Source: Muribaculaceae bacterium (GTDB lineage Bacteria > Bacteroidota > Bacteroidia > Bacteroidales > Muribaculaceae). Taken from it: a stretch of DNA of 9,371 bases. The DNA is taken from the NCBI GenBank assembly GCA_029057255.1, contig JAICZO010000117.1:1-9371 (forward strand), in the 5' to 3' direction. Positions 6,509 through 9,371 of this stretch are shown here, piece by piece. A program made the position numbers and the translations under genes. The number at the start of each line of letters is the position of its first letter. Position 1 is the stretch's first letter. Below the pieces are notes generated by a model, which saw only the letters and a program-made list of their open reading frames with translations, did no database searches and was not told the DNA's origin.

Positions 6509-7741
6509 ATGACTCTCGTCGAAAGATTTCTTCAGTACGTGAAGTTCGACACACAGAGCGACGAACTCACAAATATGACCCCGTCAACACCGGGGCAGAT
6601 GATTTTCGCAGAATACCTGAAAGGCGAACTCGAACAGCTCGGCCTCAAAGACATCAGCCTCGATGAAAACGGATACCTCATGGCAACCCTGCCGTCAAAC
6701 CTCCCCATAGGAGTAACCGTACCCACAGTAGGCTTCATCGCACACCTCGACACATCCCCCGACATGTCAGGCCGCCACGTATCACCCCGCATCGTACACA
6801 ACTACCCCGGCGGCGACATAGTTCTCAACGAACAGACCGGCATAACACTCTCGCCCTCAAGCTTCCCCGAGCTCGAGAAATACATCGGACAGGACATCAT
6901 CGTCACCGACGGCAACACCCTCCTCGGCGCCGACGACAAAGCAGGCGTGGCCGAAATAATGACTGCAGTGGAATACCTCCTGCAACACCCCGAAATCAAA
7001 CACGGCGACATCCGCGTCGGATTCAACCCCGACGAAGAAATAGGACTCGGAGCACACAAATTCGACGTCAAAGAATTCGGTTGCGACTTCGCATACACAA
7101 TGGACGGCGGCGAAATAGGCGAACTCGAGTTCGAGAACTTCAACGCCGCAGTAGCCAAAGTGACATTCATAGGCCGAAACGTACACCCCGGATACGCCAA
7201 ACACAAGATGATAAACTCAATGCGAATAGCAAACCAGTTCATCATCATGCTCCCCCGCTGGGAAACACCCGAGCACACCGAAGGCTACGAAGGATTCTAC
7301 CACCTCGTATCGATGGAAGGAACTGTCGAGAAAACAGTACTCACATACATCATCCGCGACCACGACCGCGACCGCTTCGAACGCCGCAAAAAAGAATTCG
7401 AGCACCTCGAGCGCAAGATAAACCACGAATACCCCGCCTGCTGCGAACTCGAAATCAAAGACCAGTACTACAACATGCGCGAGAAAATCGAGCCCGTAAT
7501 GCACATAATCGACATAGCTGAAGAAGCAATGCGGCGCCTCGACATAACACCCAAAGTACAGCCCATACGCGGCGGTACAGACGGCGCACAGCTCTCATTC
7601 AAAGGACTCCCCTGCCCCAACATCTTCGCCGGAGGACACAACTTCCACGGCCGATACGAATACGTACCCGTCCCCTCAATGGAGAAAGCAACAGGCGTAA
7701 TCGTTGAGATAGCCAAAATCGTCGCCGAAGGCAAGAAATGA
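6509..7741 (+). CDS. pepT: PepT, tripeptide aminopeptidase (peptidase T, M20B)
   Basis: A cytoplasmic di-zinc aminopeptidase that removes the N-terminal residue from tripeptides. Its 410 aa match the family (E. coli PepT is 408). Metal and catalytic positions are visible: H79 and D81 in AHLDTSPD, D142/D143 in GADDKAG, E176/E177 in NPDEEIG, D199 in TMDGGE, and H380 in GGHNFHGRYE; GRNVHPGYAK marks the lid/dimer domain. ATG 6509 is preferred over an upstream TTG at 6488 because it follows an A-rich leader (AAAAAAAACAAA), begins with the MTLVERFLQYV expected of PepT, and avoids overlap with the lipoprotein gene. Its stop overlaps the miaA start (ATGA at 7738-7741). Lys, Glu and Arg codons end in A far more often than in uvrA. 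Confidence 0.96.
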   Translation: MTLVERFLQYVKFDTQSDELTNMTPSTPGQMIFAEYLKGELEQLGLKDISLDENGYLMATLPSNLPIGVTVPTVGFIAHLDTSPDMSGRHVSPRIVHNYPGGDIVLNEQTGITLSPSSFPELEKYIGQDIIVTDGNTLLGADDKAGVAEIMTAVEYLLQHPEIKHGDIRVGFNPDEEIGLGAHKFDVKEFGCDFAYTMDGGEIGELEFENFNAAVAKVTFIGRNVHPGYAKHKMINSMRIANQFIIMLPRWETPEHTEGYEGFYHLVSMEGTVEKTVLTYIIRDHDRDRFERRKKEFEHLERKINHEYPACCELEIKDQYYNMREKIEPVMHIIDIAEEAMRRLDITPKVQPIRGGTDGAQLSFKGLPCPNIFAGGHNFHGRYEYVPVPSMEKATGVIVEIAKIVAEGKK

Positions 7742-8658
7742 AGCACTCGACAGGGAGCGACACACTCGTCATCGTCACCGGACCAACAGCATCCGGCAAA
7801 ACCTCCCTGGCCATAGATCTCGCCCGTAGATACAACACCGAGATAATATCTGCCGACTCAAGACAGATATTCGCAGACATACCCATAGGCACTGCCGCTC
7901 CCACCGAAGAAGAGCGCGGCAGTGCCTTTCATCATCTTGTAGGCATACTCCCACTCGACGCCTACTACAGCGCAGCACGCTTCGAGAGCGACGCACTCCG
8001 CATACTCCAAACCATCTGGCAGAAAAGCCCCGTAGCCATCGTCTGCGGCGGCTCAATGATGTACGTCGACGCACTCGTCAACGGCATTGACGAAATGCCC
8101 GACATAAGCGACAGCACACGCGCCTACGTACTCGACATGTACAACAGACACGGAATAGAAGCCGTACTCGCACAACTCAACATCGTAGACCCCGACTACT
8201 ACCGCATAGTAGACCGCGCCAACACACGGCGCGTCATACACGCCGTAGAAGTAAGCCTCGAAGCAGGCGCACCCTACTCCTCATTCCGCACAGGAAAAAG
8301 CCGCACACGCCCCTTCAACATAATCAAACTTGCCATAGACCGCCCCCGCCACGAACTCTTCGACCGCATAAACCGACGCGTCGACATGATGATCGAAGCA
8401 GGGCTCGAAGAAGAAGCACGCCGCGCCTTTGCTCAAGGCAACTTCAACTCCCTCAACACCGTCGGCTACAAAGAACTCGCCTCATACTTCGCAGGAGAAA
8501 TGGACCGAGAGACAGCCATAGCACGCATCGCCAAAAACACACGAGTCTACGCAAAAAAACAGCTCACCTGGCTCAAAAAAGACACAACAATACACTGGCT
8601 CACCCCCGAAGACGCATACCCCCAATCCTGCCATATAATCGACACCACACTCACCTGA
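7738..8658 (+). CDS. miaA: MiaA, tRNA dimethylallyltransferase
   Basis: MiaA transfers a dimethylallyl group from DMAPP to N6 of A37 in tRNAs that read codons starting with U, the first step of i6A/ms2i6A modification in the cytoplasm. The 306-aa protein has the P-loop GPTASGKT (15-22), the conserved DSRQIF (40-45, with the putative general base D40), GTAAPT (51-56), GGSMMY (104-109), the NTRRVIHAVEV helix (162-172), TVGYKEL (241-247) and the C-terminal KKQLTWLKKD (273-282). Length fits the compact Bacteroidota form. Ser106 stands where E. coli has Thr (GGTMLY). Bacteroidota often carry two miaA copies, so this may be one of two. The start overlaps the pepT stop by ATGA, indicating coupling. 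The repeat array begins about 35 bp after the stop. Confidence 0.95.
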   Translation: MKHSTGSDTLVIVTGPTASGKTSLAIDLARRYNTEIISADSRQIFADIPIGTAAPTEEERGSAFHHLVGILPLDAYYSAARFESDALRILQTIWQKSPVAIVCGGSMMYVDALVNGIDEMPDISDSTRAYVLDMYNRHGIEAVLAQLNIVDPDYYRIVDRANTRRVIHAVEVSLEAGAPYSSFRTGKSRTRPFNIIKLAIDRPRHELFDRINRRVDMMIEAGLEEEARRAFAQGNFNSLNTVGYKELASYFAGEMDRETAIARIAKNTRVYAKKQLTWLKKDTTIHWLTPEDAYPQSCHIIDTTLT

Positions 8659-8743
8659 GCCACCGAGCCTCCCACCCTTTACGCTCCATCCCGGCTCGCA
8701 GGCCATAGCCCTCACCCCGGCCATCCACGCCCGCGAGCAGCCA

Positions 8744-8777
8744 AGCCTCGCCCCCGCGCCGCAGGCTATTTTTGTTT
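8744..8777 (+). terminator. Possible terminator of the lipoprotein-pepT-miaA operon, inside array unit 0
   Basis: AGCCT at 8744-8748 can pair with AGGCT at 8763-8767, with two more pairs across a bulge, and a T-rich run (ATTTTTGTTT, 8768-8777) follows. It is the first such signal after the miaA stop. The stem is short with a GC-rich loop, so this is weak. Similar GC block plus T-tract combinations recur in every unit of the array. Confidence 0.3.
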
Positions 8778-8783
8778 CAGCTC

Positions 8784-8799
8784 CGGCCATTTATGGCCG
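8784..8799. repeat. Palindrome CGGCCATTTATGGCCG, array unit 0
   Basis: A perfect 6-bp inverted repeat (CGGCCA / TGGCCG) around TTTA. The same 16 bp recur in units 2, 3 and 4. Confidence 0.95.
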
Positions 8800-8909
8800 T
8801 GCATGAAGGCTCGCCACGCACTGCCCGCAGCTCACTGCCCTCGCCCCGGCCAGCCACTCCCGCGAGAGAAGCAAGCCTCGCCCCGCCGCAACCTTTTGTT
8901 TAGGGTCAG

Positions 8910-8926
8910 GCCAGGTAAGGACTGGC
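8910..8926. repeat. Divergent inverted repeat at the palindrome position of array unit 1
   Basis: Unit 1 lacks the 16-bp palindrome but has GCCAG (8910-8914) and CTGGC (8922-8926) around a 7-nt loop at the equivalent place. The stretch from the T-tract to CACTGCCC has the same length as in unit 0 despite many substitutions. A 5-bp stem is short and could be chance. Confidence 0.5.
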
Positions 8927-8977
8927 GTGTATCGACTCCCCACACTGCCCGCTGCTCACTGCCCTCGCCCCGGCCTT

Positions 8978-8991
8978 CCACGCCCGCGTGG
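8978..8991. repeat. Inverted repeat CCACGC-CC-GCGTGG, array
   Basis: A perfect 6-bp arm pair with a 2-nt centre. The pair recurs at 9105-9118 and 9235-9248 with CT in the centre; units 0 and 1 have degenerate forms (8725-8738 and about 8854-8868). Confidence 0.9.
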
Positions 8992-9033
8992 GAAGCAAGC
9001 CTCGCCCCAGCCGCAGGCTTTTTGTTTCTGCTC

Positions 9034-9049
9034 CGGCCATTTATGGCCG
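9034..9049. repeat. Palindrome CGGCCATTTATGGCCG, array unit 2
   Basis: Exact copy of the 16-bp palindrome at 8784-8799. Here the symmetry extends by one further pair, to CCGG...CCGG. Confidence 0.95.
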
Positions 9050-9104
9050 GGCATGAAGGCTCGCCACGCACTGCCCGCCACGCACTGCCCGCAGCCCCGG
9101 CCAG

Positions 9105-9118
9105 CCACGCCTGCGTGG
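9105..9118. repeat. Inverted repeat CCACGC-CT-GCGTGG, array
   Basis: Second copy of the short GC-rich arm pair, just upstream of the anchor at 9123. Confidence 0.9.
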
Positions 9119-9162
9119 GAAGCAAGCCTCGCCCCCGCGCCGCAGGCATTTTGTTTCTGCTC

Positions 9163-9178
9163 CGGCCATTTATGGCCG
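9163..9178. repeat. Palindrome CGGCCATTTATGGCCG, array unit 3
   Basis: Exact copy of the 16-bp palindrome, 129 bp after the one at 9034. Confidence 0.95.
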
Positions 9179-9234
9179 TGAGTGAAGACTCGCCCACGCA
9201 CTGCCCGCTGCTCACTGCCCGCAGCCCCGGCCAG

Positions 9235-9248
9235 CCACGCCTGCGTGG
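9235..9248. repeat. Inverted repeat CCACGC-CT-GCGTGG, array
   Basis: Third copy of the short arm pair, identical to that at 9105-9118 and 130 bp after it. Confidence 0.9.
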
Positions 9249-9294
9249 GAAGCAAGCCTCGCCCTCGCGCCGCAGGCCTTTTTTGTTTCTGTGC

Positions 9295-9310
9295 CGGCCA
9301 TTTATGGCCG
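9295..9310. repeat. Palindrome CGGCCATTTATGGCCG, array unit 4
   Basis: Exact copy of the 16-bp palindrome, 132 bp after the one at 9163. The 132 versus 130 bp difference comes from a longer T-tract before it. Confidence 0.95.
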
Positions 9311-9371
9311 TGCGTGAAGCCTCGCCACGCACTGCCCGCTGCTCACTGCCCTCGCCCCGGCCTTCCACGCC

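Larger units (their letters stand above)
8694..9371. repeat. GC-rich tandem repeat array, units of 124-130 bp, running off the window end
   Basis: This stretch holds no convincing gene. The anchor CAAGCCTCG recurs at 8742, 8872, 8996, 9123 and 9253, giving periods of 130, 124, 127 and 130 bp. In order, each unit contains a CCCCGGCC block, the CCACGC..GCGTGG arm pair, the anchor, a GC-rich GCCGCAGG block, a T-tract (TTTTGTTT, variable length), the palindrome CGGCCATTTATGGCCG, and a pair of CACTGCCC boxes about 14 bp apart. The first unit begins near 8694 and is the least complete. The last bases (CCTTCCACGCC, 9361-9371) enter a sixth unit, so the array continues outside. The + strand is strikingly C-rich. 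Two sets of unit ends alternate: GCTGCTCACTGCCCTCG at 8951 and again at 9338, 387 bp (about three units) apart. Function unknown. Confidence 0.95.

Noticed and set aside
8767..8774. TATTTTTG matching the -7 promoter consensus inside array unit 0
   Set aside because: No TTTG-like -33 element lies 19-20 bp upstream, other units have not kept the TA, and no gene follows.
8832..9368. 178-codon minus-strand open frame in the repeat array, and a 99-codon one at 8956-9255
   Set aside because: Both run over the same repeats in different frames, indels between units shift the frame, there is no credible start signal, and the translation is low-complexity Gly/Arg/Ala.
8694..9371. CRISPR array
   Set aside because: The repeats are over 120 bp, internally similar throughout, and have no unique spacers; no cas genes are nearby.

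Overview
The window looks like a chromosomal segment of a fairly GC-rich Bacteroidales bacterium, probably Muribaculaceae-like. This rests on three things: promoters of the Bacteroidota type (TTTG, about 19-20 bp, then TAnnTTTG), A-rich leaders without Shine-Dalgarno sequences, and proteins that read like Bacteroidales versions of their families (UvrA, LytS/LytTR, PepT, MiaA). The genus is inferred from composition and remembered family sequences, not from a search.

Layout. Positions 1-86 hold the tail of a gene that may encode an outer-membrane barrel, followed by a strong hairpin terminator (111-153). Then comes a full-length uvrA (232-3003, +) with its own promoter. It meets a convergent gene for a small outer-membrane beta-barrel protein (3000-3650, -), and the two overlap by 4 bp. 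A 169-bp divergent intergenic region (3651-3819) carries a perfect 13-bp tandem direct repeat that resembles LytTR binding half-sites, plus a clear promoter for the rightward genes. These are a LytS-type histidine kinase (3820-4923) and a LytTR response regulator (4920-5633), coupled by an ATGA overlap. Another TAnnTTTG promoter (5648-5679) drives a probable operon of an unrecognised lipoprotein (5704-6498), pepT (6509-7741) and miaA (7738-8658). pepT and miaA again overlap by ATGA.

From about 8694 to the window end there is no convincing gene. The region is a very GC-rich tandem array with a period of 124-130 bp (five units, with a sixth entered at the edge). It contains the exact palindrome CGGCCATTTATGGCCG in four units, a second hairpin in three, and a T-tract of variable length. 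This array, and the repeat pair upstream of the two-component genes, are the two parts ordinary gene annotation does not explain.

How the genes work together. UvrA (DNA repair), PepT (peptide catabolism) and MiaA (tRNA modification) are unrelated housekeeping functions. The kinase and regulator form one signalling system. The tandem repeat beside their promoter suggests autoregulation, and possibly control of the divergent outer-membrane gene; this is inference from position and motif only.
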